From NCBI GenBank assembly GCA_013298485.1, contig JAAFHS010000139.1, positions 743 through 6,753 of the forward strand: DNA of 6,011 nt, in the 5' to 3' direction. This stretch comes from Rhodobacterales bacterium (lineage in GTDB: Bacteria; Pseudomonadota; Alphaproteobacteria; Rhodobacterales; Rhodobacteraceae). Of this stretch, positions 1 through 4,926 are shown piece by piece. The notes beneath the pieces were generated by a model that searched no databases, was not told the origin of the DNA, and was given only the letters and a program-made list of their open reading frames with translations. Both the position numbers and the translations under genes were made by a program. Every line of letters begins with the position of its first letter. Positions within the stretch are counted from its first letter, which is position 1.

Positions 1-1
1 G

Positions 2-862
2 GTCCGCGCCGCCGCCGAAAGCCGCATCCCGCTGATCTCCGCCGTGGGGCATGAAACCGATACCACGCTGATCGACTACGCCTCCGACCGCCGCGCCCCC
101 ACCCCCACAGCCGCCGCCGAAATGGCCGTGCCCGTGCGGCTGGAACTGCTCGCGGGCCTTGATGCCCTGAGCGCCCGTCAGTTGCGCGGCATCGCCCGCA
201 TGACTCAGCGGCGGGGCGAACGTCTGCGCGATCTGGCCCGTGCCTTGCCCCGGCTCGACACCCTGACCGCGGGGCCCGCCCAACGCTTCGATCTGTGGTC
301 CGGCCGCCTCGTCGGTGCCCTGGGCCAGGCCGCCATGCGCAAACGCCGCGCCCTTGATCCGCTGGCAGCCCTCCTGCGCCCCCGCCTGCTGGCCGACCGC
401 ATCCTGCGCGACCGGACCCGCCTCGTCGCTCTGTTCGACCGCGTCGCCGCAGCCCGCGCGCGCCGCATCGAGCGTGCGGCTGACCGCGCCGCCGCACTGG
501 CGGCACGGCTCGCCCCGGCCCTTGCACGGGTGATCGCGGTGGCCGCACGCGGGGTCGAGAAGGGCCATGCCGATCTTGCAGGCCTTGGCAAACGCCTTGA
601 TGCCGCCCCCGCCACCCGCCTTGCCGCCCTGTCAGAGCGGCTTGAGGCGCTGGACCGCACCCGCCTGACGCTGGGCTATCAGGCCACGCTCCGGCGCGGC
701 TATGCCGTCATGCGCGGCGACGGGGCCGTCATCACAACACGGGCCGCGGCCGAAGCCGCCGCCAGCCTCGAGGTTGAATTTCAAGATGGACGCCTGCCGC
801 TGCCGGGCCGCCCGCGGAAGGGCAAATCCGGCCCCGCAGGGCAGGGCAGCCTGTTTGATTAG
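2..862 (+). CDS. xseA: Exodeoxyribonuclease VII large subunit, C-terminal part (start lies before the window)
   Basis: XseA is the catalytic subunit of exonuclease VII, a cytoplasmic nuclease that degrades single-stranded DNA to oligonucleotides and acts in repair with several copies of the small subunit XseB. The frame is open from base 2, so a GTG at 44 is an internal valine codon and not a start; 286 residues are present, a little over half the usual length. Near the left edge is the signature SAVGHETDTTLIDY followed by ADRRAPTPTAAAE-like sequence (here SDRRAPTPTAAAEMAVP), a hallmark of the catalytic domain. Then comes a long Arg/Ala/Leu-rich helical stretch, the expected coiled-coil region that carries XseB. 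Near the C-terminus is the conserved LRRGYAVMR segment followed by a small beta-rich end. The gene ends with TAG at 860-862 and faces the leftward genes across a hairpin-rich gap. No xseB is visible. The identity is firm; only the missing N-terminus is unknown. Confidence 0.96.
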   Translation, partial: VRAAAESRIPLISAVGHETDTTLIDYASDRRAPTPTAAAEMAVPVRLELLAGLDALSARQLRGIARMTQRRGERLRDLARALPRLDTLTAGPAQRFDLWSGRLVGALGQAAMRKRRALDPLAALLRPRLLADRILRDRTRLVALFDRVAAARARRIERAADRAAALAARLAPALARVIAVAARGVEKGHADLAGLGKRLDAAPATRLAALSERLEALDRTRLTLGYQATLRRGYAVMRGDGAVITTRAAAEAAASLEVEFQDGRLPLPGRPRKGKSGPAGQGSLFD

Positions 863-872
863 CGCTGGATGA

Positions 873-894
873 GACGTGGCGGAAACGCCATGTC
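873..894. repeat. Inverted repeat with GAAA tetraloop
   Basis: Arms GACGTGGCG (873-881) and CGCCATGTC (886-894) pair over nine positions with one G-U wobble, closed by the loop GAAA, a GNRA-type tetraloop. It begins 11 bases after the xseA stop codon. There is no U-run after it, so it may stabilise the mRNA 3' end rather than terminate transcription. Confidence 0.6.
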
Positions 895-901
895 GTCCCT
901 T

Positions 902-929
902 GGCAGATTTGTCCACAGGCAAATCTGCC
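902..929. repeat. Perfect 10-bp inverted repeat
   Basis: The arms GGCAGATTTG (902-911) and CAAATCTGCC (920-929) are exact reverse complements around an 8-base centre, TCCACAGG. A related partial copy of the left arm, GGCAGATTGGACAGG, occurs at about 1053-1067. Confidence 0.7.
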
Positions 930-940
930 CGCGCCGGCCA

Positions 941-962
941 CCCGGCCCGGCCACGGGCCGGG
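941..962. repeat. Perfect 9-bp GC-only inverted repeat
   Basis: The arms CCCGGCCCG (941-949) and CGGGCCGGG (954-962) are exact reverse complements around a GCCA loop. The stem is all G/C and would be very stable in RNA, but no T-run follows on either strand. Confidence 0.65.
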
Positions 963-973
963 CGTTCTTCGCG

Positions 974-996
974 GAAAACCTCCACTGGAGGTTTTC
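974..996. terminator. Candidate bidirectional intrinsic terminator
   Basis: The arms GAAAACCTCC (974-983) and GGAGGTTTTC (987-996) are exact reverse complements around ACT. Read on either strand, the core is a short GC-rich stem (CCTCC/GGAGG) preceded by AAAA and followed by TTTTC, the A-tract/stem/U-tract plan of a two-way terminator. It sits between convergent genes, 112 bases after the xseA stop and 219 bases before the stop of the leftward gene, which suits that role. The T-tract is short, so confidence is moderate. Confidence 0.5.
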
Positions 997-1019
997 TGCT
1001 CGCTCATCACCCCCCGGCA

Positions 1020-1036
1020 GGCGCGATAGCCGCGCC
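1020..1036. repeat. Short GC inverted repeat
   Basis: GGCGCG (1020-1025) and CGCGCC (1031-1036) pair exactly around ATAGC. The right arm could instead pair with a second GGCGCG at 1047-1052, so two alternative hairpins are possible. In GC-rich DNA a 6-bp stem may occur by chance. Confidence 0.35.
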
Positions 1037-1090
1037 AGCCCAGTCAGGCGCGGGCAGATTGGACAGGTGCAGTCTATGGCCCCACATCCC

Positions 1091-1120
1091 TTGCCCAACG
1101 GCGTCCCGCCTTACGGGCAA
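1091..1120. repeat. Two-part hairpin
   Basis: The outer stem TTGCCC (1091-1096) pairs with GGGCAA (1115-1120). An inner stem GGCG (1100-1103) pairs with CGCC (1107-1110) around a TCC loop, with a small internal loop between the two stems. The next hairpin starts at the very next base. Confidence 0.5.
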
Positions 1121-1164
1121 TGAAACCGATGGTCCTTCTTTGGAAGGCCCATCAGACGGTTTCA
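1121..1164. repeat. Long compound hairpin
   Basis: The outer stem TGAAACCG (1121-1128) pairs with CGGTTTCA (1157-1164). Inside it ATGG (1129-1132) pairs with CCAT (1149-1152), and after one mismatch CCTTC (1134-1138) pairs with GAAGG (1143-1147) around a TTTG loop. CAGA (1153-1156) is left as a one-sided bulge. In total 17 base pairs form with one mismatch and one bulge, which is hard to explain by chance and looks like conserved RNA or palindromic DNA structure. Confidence 0.6.
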
Positions 1165-1188
1165 AAGGCAAGGTGGCTGGGGGTCCGC

Positions 1189-1205
1189 GTGCTGTGCCAA
1201 AGCAC
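1189..1205. repeat. Weak hairpin just beyond the leftward gene's stop
   Basis: GTGCT (1189-1193) pairs with AGCAC (1201-1205) around a 7-base loop. It lies 10 bases past the stop codon of the leftward gene and could be part of that mRNA's 3' end, but a 5-bp stem is weak evidence. Confidence 0.25.
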
Positions 1206-1214
1206 CGTCCCGCC

Positions 1215-1607
1215 CTAAACCCCCACCTCCGGCCCCGAACAGCCCAGCGGTTCGGCTGAGCTGTCGATTTCATTGATCACCGTCCCGCCCGGTTCGTTCA
1301 TGAACTGCGCCCGCAGCCCCGCCCCATCCCGTTCAAACCGCCAACATTGCGGCCCTGTGCCGTCTTCATAGACAAAACAGATGTTGCCGCTGTCCTCGTA
1401 CCAGCTGCCGATCATGCATTTGTCATCCTCAAACGCCCAGCGCACCCGGCGGCCCGGCAGATACTGCTCCACCCCCAGAAGGCCCGCACCATAGTCATAG
1501 GTGATCGTCTTGTTCGTCACATAAGCCTCGAAATCCTTGGCCGACATCGGCAGTTCCGCCAGCGCGGGCAAGGGGATCAGGCAGGCCAGCACAGCCGCAC
1601 GCAGCAT
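1215..1607 (-). CDS. Small secreted four-cysteine protein, paralog 1 (last of three)
   Basis: The 130-residue product is exported: a 17-residue signal peptide (MLRAAVLACLIPLPALA) ends in ALA before Glu18, so a periplasmic location is expected. The mature part has an FEAY motif near its start, then a core with LPGRRVRWAF, DDKC (Cys64), GSWYE, ICFVYEDGTGP (Cys77) and CW (Cys88), and ends PLGCSGPEVGV (Cys123). The four mature cysteines match those of both neighbouring paralogs, suggesting two disulfides. Upstream ATGs at 1622 and 1649 exist, but the start at 1607 has an AAGGGA ribosome site six bases before it and gives the same signal-peptide length as the neighbours. The gene begins 19 nt after the stop of paralog 2. 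I know similar proteins as hypotheticals in Rhodobacterales, but no function; nothing in the sequence looks enzymatic. A ligand-binding or envelope role would be a guess. Confidence 0.88.
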   Translation of the reverse strand: MLRAAVLACLIPLPALAELPMSAKDFEAYVTNKTITYDYGAGLLGVEQYLPGRRVRWAFEDDKCMIGSWYEDSGNICFVYEDGTGPQCWRFERDGAGLRAQFMNEPGGTVINEIDSSAEPLGCSGPEVGV

Positions 1608-1613
1608 CAGGTA

Positions 1614-1619
1614 TCCCTT
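1614..1619 (-). promoter_or_regulatory. Ribosome-binding site that decides the start of paralog 1
   Basis: On the minus strand AAGGGA stands six bases before the ATG at 1607. The competing ATG at 1622 has only the GGGGGTGTGA end of the previous gene before it, which is itself coding for the conserved Val-Gly-Val ending. This favours the shorter product with the standard 17-residue signal peptide. Confidence 0.6.
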
Positions 1620-1626
1620 CATCACA

Positions 1627-2010
1627 TCACACCCCCACATCCGGACCAAGGCAGGTCAGCGGCTCCTTTGTCGGTGTCACCTCCGACCGCTCATAATCGC
1701 CCTCAAACAGCGTCTCTACATTCTTGCCATCGGTGTAATAGGTCCAGCATTTCGGCACCCCGTCATCGTCATAGACAAAACAGATCTGCGGGCCGTCCGC
1801 GTACCATGATCCCTCGCGGCATTCGTCATCGCGGTACGAAAACCGCACCCGGCGGTTCGGAAGGTACTCCTCGCGCCCCCAGACATCGCCGAACTGGCTG
1901 TAATCCATGATCTTGCCCGTCGCGAAGGCCTCGAAATCATCCGCCGTCATCACGCGTTCCGCAAAGGCCGGCAGCGGCAGCAGACAGGCAATCAGCAAAA
2001 GACGGATCAT
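1627..2010 (-). CDS. Small secreted four-cysteine protein, paralog 2 (middle)
   Basis: The 127-residue product has a signal peptide MIRLLLIACLLPLPAFA with cleavage expected after AFA, before Glu18, so it should be periplasmic or secreted. The mature part repeats the family pattern: DDFEAF near the start, YLPNRRVRF, DDEC (Cys64), GSWY, ICFVYDDDG (Cys77), KCW (Cys88) and the ending PLTCLGPDVGV (Cys120). The first three mature cysteines have exactly the same residue numbers as in paralog 1. The frame could begin at 2064, but the ATG at 2010 follows GGAG with a six-base spacer and gives the expected signal peptide. It is the most divergent copy in the core, with RFSYRDDEC where the others have RWAF-DDKC. 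It lies 64 nt after paralog 3 and 19 nt before paralog 1, all in one direction. The function is unknown. Confidence 0.88.
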   Translation of the reverse strand: MIRLLLIACLLPLPAFAERVMTADDFEAFATGKIMDYSQFGDVWGREEYLPNRRVRFSYRDDECREGSWYADGPQICFVYDDDGVPKCWTYYTDGKNVETLFEGDYERSEVTPTKEPLTCLGPDVGV

Positions 2011-2036
2011 CGGCAACTCCACACCAGCATGCGCCT

Positions 2037-2064
2037 GATATAGGCACGAAATGTCCCCCCGCAA
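2037..2064 (-). promoter_or_regulatory. Possible weak promoter before paralog 2
   Basis: In the 64-nt gap before paralog 2, the minus strand reads TTGCGG (2059-2064), a 16-base spacer, then TATATC (2037-2042). These match three and four of six positions of the sigma-70 boxes. Transcription would start about 20 bases before the ATG at 2010. This is a weak match and could be chance; the gene may simply be read through from paralog 3. Confidence 0.2.
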
Positions 2065-2074
2065 CGGCAGGTAT

Positions 2075-2467
2075 TCATACCCCCACCTCCGGCCCCAGAC
2101 AGGCCAGCGGGGTTGCGGCCTCGGTCATCTGCACCGCAGCCGCCTCCTTGTCACCGTCCACAATCGCCCGGATATCATCACCGTCCCGGTAATAGACCCA
2201 GCATTCCGGCCCCGTGCCATCCTCATACTCAAAGCAGATCAGCCCGCCTTTTTCGTACCAGAACCCATCCATGCACTTGTCATCGGAAAAAGCCCAACGC
2301 ACCCGGCGGTCCGGAAAATACCGCTCCGCCCCGTAGACCTCGCCGAACAGCACATGGTTCATCGTCCGCCCCGTCGTCAGCGCCTCAAACTCCACCCCCG
2401 TCAGCGGCGTTTCGGCAAGGGCCTGCAGCGGCATCAGGATCGCCATGGCAAGGCTGCGCAACATCAT
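2075..2467 (-). CDS. Small secreted four-cysteine protein, paralog 3 (first of three)
   Basis: The 130-residue product starts MMLRSLAMAILMPLQALA, a signal peptide with cleavage expected after ALA before Glu19. The mature part has FEAL, YFPDRRVRWAF, DDKC (Cys65), FWYE, ICFEYEDGTGP (Cys78), ECW (Cys89) and the ending PLACLGPEVGV (Cys123). Its core is closest to paralog 1: both have RRVRWAF, DDKCM and YEDGTGP. The first ATG follows GGAG with a seven-base spacer. The second ATG (2464) would put the cysteines at 64, 77 and 88 exactly as in the other two copies, so either could be used. It lies 52 nt downstream of the AlkB-like gene in the same direction and may share its transcript. No catalytic motif or known domain is visible, so the function is unknown. 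Confidence 0.88.
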   Translation of the reverse strand: MMLRSLAMAILMPLQALAETPLTGVEFEALTTGRTMNHVLFGEVYGAERYFPDRRVRWAFSDDKCMDGFWYEKGGLICFEYEDGTGPECWVYYRDGDDIRAIVDGDKEAAAVQMTEAATPLACLGPEVGV

Positions 2468-2519
2468 CGGCTCACTCCATCTTGGCCCGATGATGCCACA
2501 TCACGGCACCTGGCGGCCA

Positions 2520-3553
2520 TCACATTTCCGCAGGGGCCAGCCATGGCCGCAGATGCGGGCGAATGCTGCGTTTCCACACCGGCGGGATCAATGCGACGGT
2601 ACAGGCCAGCGGCAATGGCCAGGGCAGGGTGGGTGCCTCGCGCGCATCCGGCAGGCGCAGCGCCGGGTAGGGCCGCGCCGGATGTGCGTGATGGTCCGAA
2701 TGGCGCGGCGCGTTCAGCATCATGGCGGACGAAAACCAATGCGGCGCATTCCAGGAATGCCGCGCGCCCACCGGCTCCAGCCGCCCGTCCGCGCGTGCGG
2801 TCCGCATCAATCCGTAATGCTGCACGTAATCCGACAGCATCAGTTGCACCTGCGCATGCAGCGCAAGTGCGCCCCAGACCGCGACCCCCGCCCATCCCGC
2901 CATCACGTAACCCAGGAGCAGCGCCGCAACCGCACCCCCCAGATACCAGACATAGGGATGCACGGCAGGTCCCCGCGCGGCTTCCGCCCGATAGCCTTCG
3001 CGGAACGACCCGCCCCAGGCCCGCAGGAAAAACGCATAGAACCCTTCGCCCGACCGCGCCGTGTTCGGATCATTGCGGCTGGCCGCGTGACGGTGATGCA
3101 CATGCCGGTGCGCCGATGTGTGATGCCCGAACAGCATGGAGGTATAGACCAGCCCCCCAGCCGGAACAGCCAGCGGTTGCCCCGGTGGATCAACTCATGC
3201 GCCATCGGGTTCGACACCTGCCCGAACCACAGCCCCGCACCCAGAAACAGCGCGGCCTTCTCCCAGAACCCAAGGCCACTGTCGCCTGCAATCGCCCAGA
3301 CCGTCAGGGGAAACGCCGCCAGATGCCCGATGGCCAGCATCACCAGCAGCGCGTCCGTGCCCGGAAACTCCACCGCCTCATCCGCCTCCGGCGCGACATA
3401 AGGGATCGCCTGATCCAGCAGGGCGGCAAAGGCCGTCATGTACAGGAACACGCCCAACGCCCATGCACCACCCGCCCAGACCCCCGCAGCAAACAGGGGC
3501 AGGGGGGCAAGGCTCGCAAGCGCAAACAGGATCATGGGCAGACGAAGTCTCAT
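2520..3553 (-). pseudogene. AlkB-like membrane alkane/fatty-acyl hydroxylase, interrupted by a one-base frame break
   Basis: AlkB-type enzymes are di-iron integral membrane monooxygenases that hydroxylate the terminal carbon of alkanes, with electrons from rubredoxin. The joined product would be 344 residues, near the usual length. It has hydrophobic segments (about 7-25, 28-50, 68-90, 98-113) and all the expected histidine boxes: HELIH (119-123), GHHTSAHRHVHH (about 143-154), QHYGL (about 245-249) and RHSDHHAHP (about 284-292). The first half runs from 3553 to about 3152 in one frame. The second continues in the -1 frame from about 3152, includes an internal ATG at 3137 and stops at 2520. 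The break falls at the G6 run (C at 3153-3158 on the + strand), and one extra G would restore the frame. I see no other damage, so this is a fresh mutation, a sequencing error, or less likely ribosomal slippage. ATG 3553 is chosen as start; ATG 3535 is an alternative and neither has a strong ribosome site. The exact substrate cannot be told from sequence. Confidence 0.85.
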
Positions 3554-3701
3554 GGGCGGCAAACTAGCATGGCTGCCGTGGCCTGCCAGCCCCCGTTCGG
3601 AAACGATTGATTTCGTCGCAGGGTCATGAAAAGGCCGATCACGCAATGTTACAAAAGTGTTAATGCGGTACCGAAAATAAAATTCAAGCTATTGAAAAAA
3701 A

Positions 3702-3731
3702 ACAATAAAGCTGAAAATTGACAGCCGTCAA
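3702..3731 (-). promoter_or_regulatory. Candidate promoter for the leftward AlkB-like operon
   Basis: The minus strand reads TTGACG (3726-3731), an 18-base spacer, then TATTGT (3702-3707), matching five and four of the six sigma-70 positions. A 16-base spacing to TTTATT (3704-3709) is an alternative. The -35 box lies inside the perfect palindrome at 3714-3735. A transcript from here would have a leader of about 140 bases before the ATG at 3553. Confidence 0.35.
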
Positions 3732-3735
3732 TTTT
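3714..3735. repeat. Perfect 9-bp palindrome in the divergent intergenic region (possible operator)
   Basis: The arms AAAATTGAC (3714-3722) and GTCAATTTT (3727-3735) are exact reverse complements around AGCC. Because the two flanking genes start on either side and run apart, a terminator is less expected here than a protein-binding site. The arms place TTGAC, a -35-like sequence, on both strands (TTGACA at 3718-3723 on the + strand). No good -10 box follows on the + strand at normal spacing. The surrounding 3661-3720 is only 16/60 G+C, in strong contrast to the genes. Confidence 0.5.
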
Positions 3736-3844
3736 ATGGCGTTTCTTCCTTTCCCGCATCACCCCTCCGCCCGGATTCCAGCTTTGGCTCTTCCCACGCA
3801 GGCGCGGAACGATTAGGTCAGGGGAAATCCATCAGCAGGGCCGC

Positions 3845-4912
3845 ATGTCATTTTTCAAGAAACTCAAGGACAAGCTCTTCCGCTCCTCCGACAAGATCGG
3901 GGAAGGGCTGGATGCTCTCGTCTCCGATGGTGCCCCGCCTGATGCGGCTGGGATTGCGGATGCGCCCGTCGCCGTGCCCGCCGAAACCGTCAGCACCGTC
4001 GCGCCCCCAGCAGCGGAGCCCGAGGCCCCCCGCCCCGGCCTGATCGGCCGACTGTTGGGCCGCACCACCGCAGACGAGCCGCGCCGCGTGCTTGATGACG
4101 CAATGCTGGAAAGCCTGGAGGAATTGCTGATCCAGGCCGATATGGGTGTCGACACCGCCCTGCGCGTCACCGCCAACATCGCCGAAGGCCGCATGGGCCG
4201 CCGCATCTCCGCGACCGAACTCCGCACAGCACTGGCGGATGAAATCGCCCGCATCCTGACCCCCGTCGCCCGTCCCCTGCCATTGTACCCCCAGAAACCG
4301 CAGGTCGTGCTGGTGGTCGGCGTCAATGGATCGGGCAAGACCACAACCATCGGCAAGCTCGCCTCGCAGTTCAAGGCCGCCGGAAAATCTGTCATCATCG
4401 CCGCGGGCGACACCTTCCGCGCCGCCGCCGTGGAACAGCTGCAGATCTGGGGCACCCGGGCGGGCGTGCCCGTGCTGACCGCGCCCGAAGGCTCCGATCC
4501 CGCCAGCCTGTCCTTCGATGCGCTGACACGCGCGCAGGCCGATGGTGCCGACCTGTTGATGATCGACACTGCAGGTCGCCTGCAGAACCGCGCCGATCTG
4601 ATGGAGGAACTGGCCAAGATCGTCCGCGTCATCCGCAAGAAAGACCCGACCGCCCCGCATAACACGATCCTCGTGCTCGATGCGACCACGGGCCAGAACG
4701 CGATTGCGCAGGTAGAGATTTTCCGCAAGATCGCCGATGTGTCGGGCCTCGTGATGACCAAACTTGACGGCACCGCCAAGGGCGGCGTGCTCGTGGCCCT
4801 TGCCGACAAGTTCGGCCTGCCGATCCACGCCATCGGGGTGGGTGAACAGATTGACGATCTGCAGCCCTTTGATCCCGAAGACTTCGCCCGCGCCCTGTGC
4901 GGCATTGCCTGA
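3845..4912 (+). CDS. ftsY: Signal recognition particle receptor FtsY
   Basis: FtsY is the GTPase that docks SRP-ribosome complexes at the inner membrane, forming a GTP-dependent heterodimer with Ffh so that membrane proteins are passed to SecYEG. The product has 355 residues. An N-terminal basic amphipathic segment (MSFFKKLKDKLF, 1-12) can bind lipid, then an Ala/Pro/Glu-rich linker (about 28-65) takes the place of the long acidic A domain of the E. coli protein. The N domain covers about 65-145 and the G domain follows. GTPase motifs are complete: GVNGSGKTTT (159-168), DTFRAAAVEQL (189-199), DTAGR (241-245), TKLDG (305-309) and GVGEQ (331-335). The C-terminus has the family's DDLQPFDPEDFARAL. 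An AGGG stands four bases before the ATG. It is followed after 14 nt by yciB, so the two are probably one operon. Nothing is broken or unusual. Confidence 0.98.
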   Translation: MSFFKKLKDKLFRSSDKIGEGLDALVSDGAPPDAAGIADAPVAVPAETVSTVAPPAAEPEAPRPGLIGRLLGRTTADEPRRVLDDAMLESLEELLIQADMGVDTALRVTANIAEGRMGRRISATELRTALADEIARILTPVARPLPLYPQKPQVVLVVGVNGSGKTTTIGKLASQFKAAGKSVIIAAGDTFRAAAVEQLQIWGTRAGVPVLTAPEGSDPASLSFDALTRAQADGADLLMIDTAGRLQNRADLMEELAKIVRVIRKKDPTAPHNTILVLDATTGQNAIAQVEIFRKIADVSGLVMTKLDGTAKGGVLVALADKFGLPIHAIGVGEQIDDLQPFDPEDFARALCGIA

Positions 4913-4926
4913 ACCATGAGGCCGAC

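Larger units (their letters stand above)
863..1214. other. Gene-free convergent interval packed with inverted repeats
   Basis: This 352-bp stretch lies between the stop of xseA and the stop of the leftward secreted-protein gene. The short open frames in it on both strands have no recognisable motif, no good ribosome-binding site and only low-complexity composition, so I call no gene. Eight separate inverted repeats can be read by eye (listed individually), covering much of 873-1205. Since both flanking genes end here, transcription termination is the simplest role for at least some of them. A dispersed palindromic element or a structured RNA is also possible. Confidence 0.75.

Noticed and set aside
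44..46. GTG at 44 as a start codon for xseA
   Set aside because: The frame is open to the left edge, and the preceding residues (SRIPLISAV) are part of the conserved XseA motif, so the gene begins outside the window.
205..660. Minus-strand frame opposite xseA
   Set aside because: The product is almost only Arg, Ala and Ser, a typical antisense shadow of a GC-rich coiled-coil gene.
909..917. TTGTCCACA, one mismatch from the DnaA box TTATCCACA
   Set aside because: It is a single near-match inside a hairpin, with no cluster of boxes, AT-rich unwinding region or replication gene nearby, so it is most likely chance.
863..1214. CRISPR array or integron attC sites
   Set aside because: The inverted repeats differ in sequence, there is no regular repeat-spacer pattern, and no cas or integrase gene is present.
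869..1259. Two overlapping plus-strand frames (84 and 127 codons) in the hairpin region
   Set aside because: They read through several inverted repeats, lack a convincing ribosome-binding site, have low-complexity products, and one runs into the convergent secreted-protein gene.
1581..2010. Possible lipobox (LAC / LIAC) in the signal peptides of paralogs 1 and 2
   Set aside because: The cysteine is at residue 9, too early for a lipoprotein signal peptide, and it is not conserved in paralog 3. An A-x-A cleavage site before Glu is present in all three.
2051..3610. Very long plus-strand open frame (519 codons) across the secreted paralog and AlkB-like genes
   Set aside because: It is antisense to genes with clear homology and signal peptides. 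Its translation is Arg/Pro/His-rich with no domain, as expected from the opposite strand of GC-rich genes.
3554..3646. Extended N-terminus of the AlkB-like protein starting at 3646
   Set aside because: The start would be TTG, the extra 31 residues are polar and unlike an AlkB N-terminus, and ATG 3553 gives the expected family length.
3832..4917. Long minus-strand open frames (361 and 326 codons) opposite ftsY
   Set aside because: ftsY is unambiguous on the plus strand. The reverse translations are Ser/Arg/Ala- or Gly/Asp/His-rich shadows without motifs.
4897..4926. Upstream GTG start for yciB overlapping the end of ftsY
   Set aside because: The ATG at 4927 has a GAGG ribosome site at good spacing and gives the normal family N-terminus; the 10 added residues are just ftsY sequence in another frame.
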